Shown piece by piece: positions 10,416-22,800 of a stretch of DNA of 64,000 nt; the stretch's first letter is position 1; each line of letters starts with the position of its first letter. Source of the DNA: Dermatophagoides farinae (taxonomy: Eukaryota > Arthropoda > Arachnida > Sarcoptiformes > Pyroglyphidae). Below the pieces are notes generated by a model. That model was not told the origin of the DNA. It ran no database searches and saw only the letters and a program-made list of their open reading frames with translations. The position numbers and the translations under genes were made by a program. The stretch lies in NCBI RefSeq assembly GCF_024713945.1, contig NC_134686.1, positions 2,504,001-2,568,000 of the forward strand, given 5' to 3'.

Positions 10416-11387
10416 ATGTATAGAAAAAAACATAAATCAAATGCTCAAACATCAAAAACGATTACGAATAACAAATTTTCTTTACAAGTGATAAATTCCG
10501 ATTCATCAATTAGCAACAACAACAACAATCATAATCAGAACCAAAATCCTGGTCCATCATCATCATCATCATCATCAACAATGAAACCAGATTTAGATTT
10601 TTCGCATAATGATTTCATACGAAATTCTACAATGACCACCGCCGCCACCACCACAACTAGTGGAAAACGAAAATCAATATTTCATGATTTTGATCTAAGC
10701 GATATTAGCTTCGATAGTTCATTTAAATCATTTAGTAAAACATCAACAGTGATTGGAGAGCTTGTAACAAACGAAGAAAAAGAAAAAGGAAAAGAAGAAG
10801 AAGAAAAATCTTTAATCAACCTGGATGATATTGATTTTGATGATAATAATTTCGATGATGATGAGATTGATAATGATATTGTATCATTTTTATCATTACA
10901 TGATGACATTAACAAATCTCACCATACTGATGTTGATAATAATCCAAACAATAACAATTCGAACAATTGTCATTTCGTTACCGATGCCGATAAAGATGAA
11001 ATGATGAAATTAGTGAAAAATAATCTAATCAAATCACCATGTAATAAACAACCAAATATTGAAAATGATGACTATAGTCAACTATTAGACGATGATGATG
11101 ATGATGTTTATGATTTTGATTATGATCTAGATGACATCGATATGGATGATATTGATGAAATGATTGAAAAAATTAAAAATAATGATAATCAAAAACAAAT
11201 TGACCAAAAAGAAGAAGAAGAAAAAGATTCATTCGATTTCAAAAAAGCAAACGGTAAACAATGTGAAAAACCATCGGAAATATGTTATAAACGTGCAAGA
11301 TCTTTATTCTTTGATATTGAAATATTATTGATGAAAGAAATAGCTTTCTACAAGAAATATGGACACGAACCAAATCATCAAATTTAA
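10416..11387 (+). CDS. Unrecognised acidic low-complexity protein
   Basis: Single-exon frame, 323 aa from the ATG at 10416. An upstream in-frame ATG at 10353 would add a hydrophobic stretch coded by T-rich and ATA-repeat DNA; I consider it UTR. The product is basic at the very start, then Ser/Asn/Thr-rich, then strongly acidic (repeated DD.D.D and EEE runs). Two pieces look constrained: KRKSIFHDFDLSDISFD near residue 85 and the last 35 residues (SEICYKRARSLFFDIEILL...FYKKYGHEP). I do not recognise the family; a nuclear or cell-cycle regulator is possible but not shown. Tandem AATAAA-type signals follow near 11498-11510, which supports a real transcript. Confidence 0.6.
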   Translation: MYRKKHKSNAQTSKTITNNKFSLQVINSDSSISNNNNNHNQNQNPGPSSSSSSSTMKPDLDFSHNDFIRNSTMTTAATTTTSGKRKSIFHDFDLSDISFDSSFKSFSKTSTVIGELVTNEEKEKGKEEEEKSLINLDDIDFDDNNFDDDEIDNDIVSFLSLHDDINKSHHTDVDNNPNNNNSNNCHFVTDADKDEMMKLVKNNLIKSPCNKQPNIENDDYSQLLDDDDDDVYDFDYDLDDIDMDDIDEMIEKIKNNDNQKQIDQKEEEEKDSFDFKKANGKQCEKPSEICYKRARSLFFDIEILLMKEIAFYKKYGHEPNHQI

Positions 11388-12132
11388 TCCATATATATTG
11401 AAACACATAATACTACTTATCGTACTTACGTAATTGATTTTTATTATTGTTTTGTTATTTCTAATTGTTTTGTATAATAATAATGGATTGTTGTTGAATA
11501 AAAATGAATAAAAATTTTCACTTGAATTGTATTCATCATCATTCTATATATATTTGTATGTATCATTTGAAATGTAAATGTTACATTCGTCATTGTGTTA
11601 CCATAAACGAACATAGAGAGATAGAGATTAATTTACTGTAAATATAATGATGATGATAATAATGGGAAAAAAATTAAAAATAAAAACAACTTGTAATTAG
11701 TTTCTATGGATACTTACTTATGGGTTCTAATATATATAAATACAGGTGTAGTGTAGGTATAGATTCGATTTTCTTAGCTCTAACAATTCTCAATTTTTCA
11801 AACGAACGTCTTCATTTCATCGTTGTTGTTGTTGTTGTCGTCTTTTATTTTTTTTTTTTTTTGTCTGGATCGATATTTTCCAAAAAAAAAGAACAGGCAC
11901 TCACACCACTATGTGAGTTTTTTTTTTAAAAAAAACATTAGAAAACGAAGATATATTTCTGCGGAATTATTACCAATGAACTTTTCCATTTTGTTTGCTT
12001 TATTTGTTTAAGGTTTTTTTTTCTACAAAGAAGAAAAAAAACAAACAAACAAAAAACAAAGGTTAGTTTTTTGTTTGTGGACAATCAAATGAAATCAAAT
12101 TTGACAGTGAAATTGGCCATTGCAAATAATAA
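11388..12132. other. Intergenic, 745 bp
   Basis: Holds the 3' end signals of the acidic protein gene (AATAAA repeats near 11498-11510) and T-rich and GTT-rich sequence before the next gene. Small open frames at 11720-12011 are homopolymer translation. No gene or RNA recognised. Confidence 0.5.
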
Positions 12133-14629
12133 ATGATGATGATGATGATGATGAAGTTTCATGATATACACGGCGTAAATGTTTCATTGGACGACAATAA
12201 ACGTATTGCAAAACGAACAAATTCATTTTGTGATGCATTCGTATTCAGTTCGAATCCAATGCGTATGAATACACCGATGATTATTCAATTATCATCACGG
12301 CTATCATCTGAATGGCATGGTGCATGTTTTATTGGATTAACCACACGTAATCCGGTCAATTTTATGGAAACAATTTATTCAAAACATATAATCAATTTGT
12401 TGACCACCAATGTTGATGATGTATGGATCAAACAAATTCGTCCAGAATGGTCAAATGACAGTTTGATTCTTTCATTGAATTCGGATGGTGTATTCGAAAT
12501 AATCACCGAATATGAACCAAATTTAAAATATATGTTTCTGGAAAATTTACCAATAAATTTTCCATTATGGTTAATACTTGATCTATATGGTCAAACTGAA
12601 CAGGTACAATTTCCACATTATTCATCACCAAATTGTCGGGAAATTGTTTCACTTGGATCGGATATCTATTCTACATATAAATGTGGTGAAAATGGTATTG
12701 TTCCATACAATTCGGCACGTATTATATTGATTGGACCAAAATCTTCTGGAAAAAGTCAATTGAAAAATATTTTCATAAGTAATTTGTAAGCATTCGATTG
12801 ATTGAAAAGATCACATGAATGAATATAAACTAAATATAAATAAATCCACTTTATTTAATTACAGAAATCAAGATTCAAAAGATAATAATGATTCAATTGG
12901 TGATCCATCACAATGTCATCTGATTACCAATAATGATGGTGAATGGAATTTGTTACCGAATTCGACAACGAATAAATTGCGAATAACTCATGCAGATAAA
13001 TCCGATATCTATCATGATATTGCCAAAAATATTGTCCAAGAAATTGTATCGAATAAAGATCAATTTGATGCCAATGAATCACATTCGCCAAAAGATTTGA
13101 TTAAAAATGTATTAAGATTTCCACGTAAACTATTGCGACCATATTCAAAAGAAGTAAAACAATTGAGTGAAAATTTGGTAAGGCAAAATGATTCTGTTGA
13201 TCATAATAATCAATGATGATGTTTGTAAAATTTATTTGTGATTAGAATGAAATTCCTGATGAATTAATGTTGATGATTGAAGAAATGTTGAAAGCAATAC
13301 CAAATGATCAGAAAAATCTAACTACAAATGAATCATCTGTTAAAGATTTGGCCAATGAAAATGGTAACAATAAATCAAAATTGATCATAAATGTCCATGA
13401 TTTTAGTGGAAATTTTCTCTATCTTCTTATTAATCAAGTAAGGATGATTAATTTTTTTTTTAAAAAATTTCCCACAAATTAAACAAAAACAAAATAGTTT
13501 TTCTTCACCAGTTGTTCTGTCTATCTTTTTGTATTCAATCTGGCCGATGATTTAGAAACAACAACGTTGTCCAAATATGAAAATGTTTCTTTTGTTGTAA
13601 GTTTTTGTTGTAAACTCGAAATCTTTAATTCTGTTCATTTTTTTCCCACTTGGTTCACAGAGTGAATTAGGAAATCAATCATTAACTGTTCTACATTCCA
13701 TTCATCTATGGATTTCTTTGATTCATTCAACAATTGCAGGATTTCCGATTCCAAATGAAATCTCACCATCATCACCACCATCATCGACCGCTGTGAATGA
13801 TACTAATGATACCGATAATACGGATAATAATCAACAACAACAACAACAACAAGACCAATCAGTAGACACACCGACAAGCGATGAAAATTCTAGTGAATCA
13901 AAAACATTTGAATTACTTCAACCACAAATCATATTGGTAGGCACACACCGTAATTCCATACATGCTGAGCCAATCACTCGTAATCAAATTGTCAATGAAA
14001 TATTCGATAAAATTCGTTCAAGTTTTAATGATAAAAGCTATGGGGGACATTTGTTTGAGAAAAATATCGCCTTAGATTGTAAAGAAATGTCATTCGATGA
14101 ACCGGATCTAGTGAAAAATCTACGTCATATAATTGAATCATTAATTCATGAAGAAAAAATGGCCGGATTCTCCATACCATTATGTTGGATACAATTGGAA
14201 CAAATATTGGAAAAATTTAAACAACGTGGCATATATTTTGTCGATGTTTATCAATTACATGAAGTTGTTTCATCAATAATCGATACATTTCAATCATATG
14301 AAAATCTGAATTCAGCATTATATTTCTATCATAATCAAGGACGGATATTCTTTCTGGATTGTGTCAATAATCAAACTGCATTCTCAGCGGCTGATGATCG
14401 TCATGGTACATATGAACTTGGTATTATAATATTGGATCCAAATTGGTTTATCAGCTGTATATATGATCTTTGTTCATATTTATGTTCAATGAAAAATGAT
14501 GATGATGATAATCTGTTTCTTGGTATTATTAGGTAATGATTTTTTATTTATTTTTTTTCGCTTTCATTTTGTCTATTTATCATTTTTATATTTTTCTTTT
14601 TTTTCATTTATTTCTCATTATATCTGTTT

Positions 14630-14665
<36 letters not shown>

Positions 14666-17600
14666 GTGAGAATGCCATTAATAATGCCTGGTCGAATATT
14701 ATTGATCAGAAATTCATTCTTCTTGGATGTTTAGAAAATCTTGATCTAATTTGTAAGTAAAACATGGATAAAAAAAATAATTCGATGGTTAAACACATAA
14801 TTTATCATCATTATTTTCAAAAGGCGAAATAAATCCATATTTACCAATGGAAGATGTTTCAGATGTATCTGCAACAGCAATGATACCGAAATTGTATTTT
14901 TTTCCATGGATTACAAAACCGGTCATGAATGATACGACAGAATTTATGAATTCCGGCCATAACGATGGTCATAATGATAATCAAAGTAGTGAAAGTAGAC
15001 CAGATTCATCATGTGATACGAATTCATCAGCGAATAGTAATCAACAATCAATGGTAAATGGTCATCCTAGTCCGGATCCAAATGATGATAGCCGCGTTGG
15101 AAATGGTGCCAACGCCACAATCGGTGGATCAACATTTCAATTTATCATTGAATTCAATATTCTGCCAGTGGTAAGTGAAAAATATTGGTTTCTTGATTGA
15201 TTTTTTTAAAAAATATTTTTCATTTCATTCTCAGAGCCTGTTCACTCGTCTATTAGTACGTTTATCGAAATGGTCATGGAATCAAGGCTGGGGCCGAAAA
15301 CCTGAAATGTTCAATTCAAAAGGCCGTATTGCCGTTGATTTTGATCATGATATCATATTGAAGATAAATCTATTTCAAGATAGAATTTATTTGATTATTG
15401 TGAAAATTTTCGAAGAAATTCCAAATGATCAGATTGAAAATTTATTCATTGGTCCAGCGGCTAATGTTTGTGTTAAGGTTCAACATCTTATTGAAAATGA
15501 ATTGGCATCATTGAAAAATTCCTATTATCGTCGGTTATCATTCAAGTTAGTTATTCCTTGTCCTTGTGATGTTGTATGTGAAAAACATGATATTGAAGGT
15601 TGTCTCAATGAATCATGTTTACATTTTCTAAGTCTACATGAATGTCTGCAGAAAAAAGTGGTTGAATGTCGATTTAATCGCCAGGTACGTACCACATTCA
15701 TACATCGTTTCCTTCCATATGCGCCATCCAATCTGAATGGTAAGTATTATTTTGTTGGTGAAATCCATGTAATTGTTACGATAATGACTAATTTTCTTAC
15801 GTTCTAGATGATATTACATACGATAATACAATGCTATTGCCTACATCGAACAATACAAATGTATGGGAAAATGTTTTCCAAGTGGAACAATTATGGATGC
15901 GTGAAGCTGCCAAATTATTGAATGGTAATGAAAAACAATCACACGGTATGATTGGTGGTCATCGTCATGGTCGTAGTAATGGTGGTGGTGGTGGTGGTGT
16001 AGACAGTAATAATCTACAATCATCATCATCATCATCATCATCAATGAATGATTGGAGGGCATTGGCAAAACGTTTGAGCTATACTGAACGTGATATAATG
16101 AAATTTAATGCTGAACTTTCACCATCATTAGCATTGTTGAATGATTGGTATGAATCGAATGGTCGTACTAGATATTGTATAGATGTTCTTGTTTCCTGTT
16201 TAAGAATGTTAAATCGTGAAGATATTGCTTCATTAATTGAATATGAATTGGAACCTGAATCAGCATCACCACCGATATTTATTAGCTATCAACATGATTC
16301 ACAGAAACAAGTTCTTGGTATGTTGAACGGGCCAAACAACCATGTTGACAATAATCAAAATTTTTTAATTGATTTTTTTTCCTCTATTCTTTTCTCTTTT
16401 GTTTTTATTCATATTACAACGATTACATCCATGCAGAGATTAGAAGAAAACTTGAGCTCTCAGGTTTTCAATGTTGGATGGATACCAGGTATATGCACAT
16501 CAACGAAGAAAATATGTTTTTTTCCCAATTTTCTAATCTTTATTAGGTTTGTCAGTAATTTTTTTTTTTGTTTTATTTTTTTTTTACATTAGATCCATTA
16601 ACGGTGGTGATTCATTATATGGAAAAATCTATGAAGGCATTAGTCGAGCCAAAGTATTTATATGGTAAATATATTCATTCATTCATTCATTTATAATGAT
16701 ATTAGATTGATTGAACCAATGTAATGTGTTGTTGTTGTTATTTTTTATTTTTTTTATTTTCCATTTCCATTAGTTGTCTAACACCAAGATATGTAGCATC
16801 ACCAATGTGTAATCGTGAAGTAGCATTAGCCGATGTATTACATAAACCAATATTACCATTGATTATTGAATTTACACCATGGCCACCACCAGGTGCAATG
16901 GCATTAATATTATCATCAATTGTTTATGTTGATCTATGTGGTGTTGGTAGCCATCATGGTACTGGACGTACACAGGATACTGAATCACGTTTTCGTGAAA
17001 TTCTTGATCATATATCAAGATATATTTCCGGCTATTCAGATACATCACCATTTGTTTCGACAAGATCATATCAATTACAATTACCAGATTTATTTACTAA
17101 TACTGGTAATCGTTTCACACATCATCATCAACAACAAGTTGGTCGTAATAATCGAATTAATGGTCGAGATGATCATCATCATCATTCACATAATCATTAT
17201 CATCAATCAAGAAATTTATTAATCAATCATCATCATCATCATCATCATCCGAATAGGCCAATAACGAATAATCGTAGCCATTATTCAAATGTTTTACAGC
17301 AACATTTTGGTCTTGCAAATGTTGGTCATCATAATAATCGTAATAATAATCAACAACAACAACAACATCAAAGCCTAATAAGACGTATACAATCATCAAC
17401 ATCATCAATGATATTACGACGAAATAATTCACATGATACATCGACATCACCAATATTGATGGAAAGTAATCTTGAACAATTAATTAATAATAATAATGGT
17501 GGTGGTGGTAATATGAATAGTAATAGTGAACAGAATACACGTATAAATTCAAGTGTTAGCAATAGCAATGATGATGATGATGACGATGATGATGATGATA

Positions 17601-17946
17601 ATAATAATAATGATGTTGTCCGAGATCATCATCATCAATATTCAAATTCGAATCATCATCATCATCATCAGCATAATAATAATCAACATCAACAACAGCA
17701 ATCATCATCAAGAAATGATGGTCAACAATTGGTAATTTTTTTTTTTTTTTTTGTTCACTAAACGGATTATCTGATTTATTAATTTTCGTTTTTTTTAATT
17801 TTATTTTATAACTTTCAATATAGAATCGAGATGTTGGCGAATTACCATTCACCGAACAGATTATAACCGATGATAATATTTCAGCTATAACAAGAGCACG
17901 TATTGCTAATCGTATTACAAATTGTTCTGTTTGTAAAATTATTTGA
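12133..17946 (+). CDS. NHR-Roc-COR-TIR multidomain protein
   Basis: Exons: 12133..12785, 12865..13177, 13246..13437, 13498..13596, 13661..14532, 14667..14752, 14824..15170, 15235..15739, 15808..16317, 16437..16488, 16593..16664, 16774..17731, 17824..17946. Phase closes at 1593 aa. Domains: Neuralized homology repeat at about 8-165 (FHDIHGVNVSL, then AFVFSSNPMR and WHGACFIGLTTRNP); Roc GTPase-like with P-loop GPKSSGKS (201-208), HDFSGN in place of DxxGQ (373-378), VYLFVFNL and VGTHRN in place of THRD (512-517); COR region at about 550-1020 (SIPLCWIQLEQIL, IILDPNWFI, LFTRLLVRL); TIR at about 1177-1320 (IFISYQHDS, GFQCWMD, GGDSLYGKI, CLTPRYVASPMCNRE, PILPLI). The tail is His/Asn/Gln/Asp-rich and ends CKII. 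The start is the first of seven tandem ATGs. Roco proteins act as dimeric scaffolds and TIR domains as death/immune adaptors or NADases; a signalling role is inferred. Confidence 0.85.
14631..14664 (+). repeat. (CA)n microsatellite abutting a splice acceptor
   Basis: About 17 CA units run to the AAG of the intron 5 acceptor (exon 6 starts at 14667) of the NHR-Roc-COR-TIR gene. The usual pyrimidine tract is replaced by the repeat; a T-rich stretch lies upstream of it. Confidence 0.9.
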
Positions 17947-19872
17947 TTGATAATTTTGTTGTTTCTCAAACACATGTCCACAATGATGATGATGATGATT
18001 ATAATAATTTTTGATGATATGAAAAAAAATTCCACTTTTGACTTATAGATGTCAGATGTGTACAAACAAGATTAAAGATACACATTCATATAGATATAAA
18101 TAGCGGGAAGAAACCGGCGCCAAATTTTCATCAAAAAAAAAAAAAAAAAAATTCCTGTCGAGATTGCGCTATCGATATTTATTGGATCCATACAACATTG
18201 AATATGAGCCACACATATTGTCATGATCCAAATCATCACGAATCAAATGTTTGAACCACTACGACCAAATTGGATAATTCGATCACATTCAAATGTAGTG
18301 TGTGTGTGTGTGAGTGCTCAAGAAAAACAAGACAAGATCAGTCCACTTTTTTTTTTGTTGTTGTTGTCAAAAACTTTTCAAATGGATCTTTTTGTCCATT
18401 CTTCTCCAACCTATCATCAATCCATATTCATGTGTATCCAAAAAAAAAAAAAAAAAAATAAATCCCACAAATGATAACGTAGTAGTAGTAGTAATAATAG
18501 TAGTGGCATTAATATTTTATGATGATTTTATGTAGTGGAAAATGGATGGATTGTTGTCGTCGTGGTCTTAGAAACAACAACAAGAAGAAGAAGAAGAAGA
18601 AGAGAGTCTTTGCCTTCGTGTTTCATGTGTGCTGCTTTTTTTTTTTTTTGGTTTTGTTTGCGAGTTCTTTGCCATTATCATTTCATATTTTGTCTGTTCA
18701 TTTTTTCTCGGCCAATCGTTGTGTGTGTGTGTGTGAACATTGTCCGTGAGTAGTAAGTACGGTGTGTATGGAAAGAAAATTCAATCTTAAAAAAAAGTGA
18801 ATGAACAAAATTTGAAAAATTCGGGTATTTTTTGGACCGAAAAAAAACCCAAAATGATTTTGGTCGCCACCATTGTCGTCATTTTTTGTGGAAGATAGTA
18901 GTGGCTAATGTTGATGATGATGATGATGGTAGTGGCAGTTTTGTGATACTCCCTATTTTTTTTTTTATTTTTTCATCATCATCATATAAAATGTGATTTT
19001 TCCAGGTTCCAGAATTTCTGATCATTATAAATAATAATAATACACATCCAACAACGACGAACAAAGAATTTTTTTTTTTTTTTGCCTACTGCTTTGATTC
19101 TATTCACCAAAATGATTTCATGATGATGGTGACAGAATTCAAGTAGCAGCATCATCAATGGCATAGTTCCATGTTCCAAAAATATACGTATGGAACACAG
19201 AAAAAAAGAAGAAGATTGAAATGAAATTTTTTCATACTTTATCTATTTGAAATTGGTGAATGGCGTGTGTGTGTGTGTGTTTGTTCCAAATTTCATACAC
19301 ACTTTGTGTGTTTTGTATTCAATTAATCGTATGTTTTGTCATCCATCAATAAATTGTGAAGAAATGGATGTGTGCATTTCATCATTTAATAATAATCATC
19401 AACAACCACCATTATTATCATCATTATATTGACATTCAATGATTGTTTGAATGGATGAAATCGATTGTAATGTTGTGCAATCTAATCATCATCATAAGTG
19501 TTTGTGTCCAGTGTGTTTAATATGTGTTCGTTCGAATGTATCATCTCCATGTTTGGCCTAAACATACACATATTGTTGATTTTATCAAGTGCCATCTTTT
19601 TTTTTAATTTGAAATGGGAAAATTTCCAAGAATTTTATTTTGATAAAATTAAAATGTAACAACAAACAAACAACAAGGTTATCATCATATCATCATCATC
19701 ATTATTATGCACATATCTATGAAAAATGAAACAGAAAAAAACGAACAAGTTTCATCTTTATTTTTTTTCTAGTTTAATCTGATTATTATTACATCTAATT
19801 CCAAAATAATAATCTAATCCACCAACGCCTACACACACACACACACACATACATAACGACAAAATTTGGGCC
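17947..19872. other. Intergenic between the TIR gene and LAR
   Basis: 1.9 kb without a supported gene. It contains an E2F-like GGCGCCAAA at 18116-18124, a TATCGATA octamer at 18170-18177, (GT)n near 18298-18311 and 18720-18734, (GAA)n near 18580-18602 and (GAT)n near 18912-18926. The end presumably holds the LAR promoter and 5' UTR, with (CA)n at 19832-19848 just before its start. Confidence 0.5.
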
Positions 19873-22800
19873 ATGATGATGATCATACAACCATTGCTGA
19901 ATAGTTGTTGTTGTCGTTGTTGTTGTTGTTGCCATTCATCATCATCATCATCATCATCATCGATAATGATGGTAACAAAATCAAATAATGATAATAATCA
20001 TCTAAGAACATTGTGTATGAATAAAAGAACAAAACGGAAATATCACCATCACCATCATCATCATCATCATCATCAACGACGAATAATCAATAATCAATCA
20101 TTTCGATTGACATTTATATTACAATTATTATTTCTATTACAAATTGCAATATTTCCAACAAATATTTTGGCTCGTTCTGATGGTTTGTAAATTATTTATT
20201 CATTCATTCATTCATTCAATCAATCAATCAATAATCGTGGCTGAAAATTGAATTTTTTTCAGATTTCAGCAAATTCTGATGATTCGGGTTAAATTTTTTC
20301 TTTTCTTGCAGAAAAGAAAAAATTTAACCCACTCAATCCGAATTAGGATTTGTTGCCATATAGCAAAATTATTATTATTATTATTGTCAACAGAAAAAAA
20401 TGATGATGATGATAATAAAGTAAAAATTAGTTACAGTAGTAGTAAATTAAATTGTGTCTATCTGTGTGTGTGTGTGAAAAACAAAAAAAAAATTTGACAA
20501 CCAAAAACAAACAAACATATAGAGCCACCAAGGTAAAAAAAAACCATTTCTGGTTTATCGTTCACATGTGTGTATATATGAAGAGATGTTCAAAAAAAAA
20601 ACAAAATTTAACAAGAAAAAAATGTCATTTTTTTTGCAATGCAAAATAAAAAAAAAACCATGAAAATGACATTATCTTGTACATTATCACCATAGAGAGA
20701 GTCTATGGCATATGTTGTTGGATATATATTAAATGATTAAAATTCCACCACCAATAAAATTCTTTCTTTGTATGTTTGGTTGTTGATGATGATAATCTTA
20801 TTTTTATCTCTTATTGCATAAATATCAGAAATTATTCTCTTGGTTTTAATGCGATTAATTTGTAATAATCATGTTAATCTCTGTCTGTCTGTTTGTTTAT
20901 TTATTTACATCAACCAGGTAGTTGTTTTATTTTATTTTGTTCATTTGTATTTTGATCTTCATCATCATCATCATCAAATCCTTTTCAATTTTGATGATCA
21001 AATACACACACATAGCCATTAATAATTTTTTAATTTTTTTTCTCTTCTCGTTTTTTGGTTGTTATGATATGGATGATAAGTTTTTTTTTATTATCTTGTT
21101 TGGATTTTGGTTCTTGGTATATATATTCATTATTATTATCACCACGGTAATTGATTTGACATTCATTAATTTTACATTGTATGATAATTTGATTTTTTAA
21201 ATTGAATCATTTTATTCACTTTTTTTCCATTGATTTCATTGAATTATCATCATTAATCATTAAAATATCTTTATTATCTCGAATGACAGACAGAAAAGAT
21301 TAACCTTTTCGATCAAGTTGTAAATCATCATCATAATAAATGATGATTCGGTGACTGATTTTACCACTTCAATCCATTGATGATGATGATGTTGACAGTG
21401 AGGAAACAAATTTCATTTTTGTCCTCAATTTTTCTGATTGTGTGTGTGGATGCAAAATGAGATTTTTGTGTTGTTTGTAAAAAAAACCAATGTTTGTGTT
21501 TGTGTTTGTCACAAATGTCGGCATCGAACATTATTTTTTATTATTGATGATGTTCCATATGTCCAATCAAAATTTGTCAATTTTTTTTTACAGTCAGTAC
21601 AAATTATGGACCAGAATATTAAATAGCCTTATAAATCGATTGTGGTCGTTTTGTATTATGACCAACATTGATTCAATCACAATCGACACTTGAAATATTC
21701 GATTCATCTGTATTATATTTTTTTTATGATTCGAAAAAAAAATCAAAAATAACGTCTTTTTGTTTGTTTATTTATACATAGTCATGTTCATGGCATATGT
21801 GTGTGTGTGTGTGTGTGTGTGCATTTTACATTCATTCATTGTGAACATACAGATCACATTTCCATTTTGCTGATAATTTTTTTTTTTTGCACAAGAGTCA
21901 TGGTGAACGACGTGATGAATTCTGTTTTGTCGTCGTCGTTGGAAATGGTGAAAATGTTTTGTAATTTTAATTCTTGTAATATATTATGAAACTTAAAAAA
22001 ATTGCAATCTAAATCTGAATTTTCATTGATCGAATCAATATATATTTCCATAGATATCATACACACACACACAGCCGATACAAATAATGCTGAAATAATA
22101 GAATGATACCGGCCGGATTCTATTTTTATATTGAATAATTCTGGCTGGCTGTTTGTTATTCACTGAATATTTTATGATGATGATGATGATGTTATATATG
22201 GCCCTGTTTTTTTTTAATATATTTTTGCCTGGTTCCCATGTGTATCGATTGAGAATTTGGTTTTTTTTCCATTTTCATGGATCATCGGATTTTTTTTTTT
22301 CGTTCGTTTGTTTGTTTGTTTGTTCATCCATATATATATATATTTGCTGTCTGTCGTTTATTGTCGTCTTCCAAAAAAAAAAGAAAAAGAAAAAAACTTT
22401 TTTCTTTTGTTCATTCGATGAATCTTGATCTGATTTTTTTTTTTTTTTTTTTTGGTTATACACAGACTGTGCATATATATGATAATAATGGTAATCCATA
22501 ATCATCATCATAATAATAATCTGCAGCGAAACAAATTGAATATATATCAATGGACATTGAACTTTGTATAAAAAAAAGAATGAAAAAAATAGACAGACTC
22601 GAATCAGTGAAAAAAAGACTTTTTTTTGGCTGAAAAAAAACTTATCTGCATTTGATTTTTGGTTAAAAAATTTTTTTCGCCTTTTTTGTATTATTTGATA
22701 TTCATATTTGTTCGAATGAATCGAATGTTTTTGTTTTCATTTTCAAATACATCAAATTGATTAAAATGAATTGGCATGTGACATTTATTGTTTGTACATC

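Noticed and set aside
13498-13512. Alternative acceptor TTCACCAG inside exon 4 of the TIR gene
   Set aside because: The upstream acceptor at 13497 keeps phase 0 and gives the usual hydrophobic strand before VYLFVFNL.
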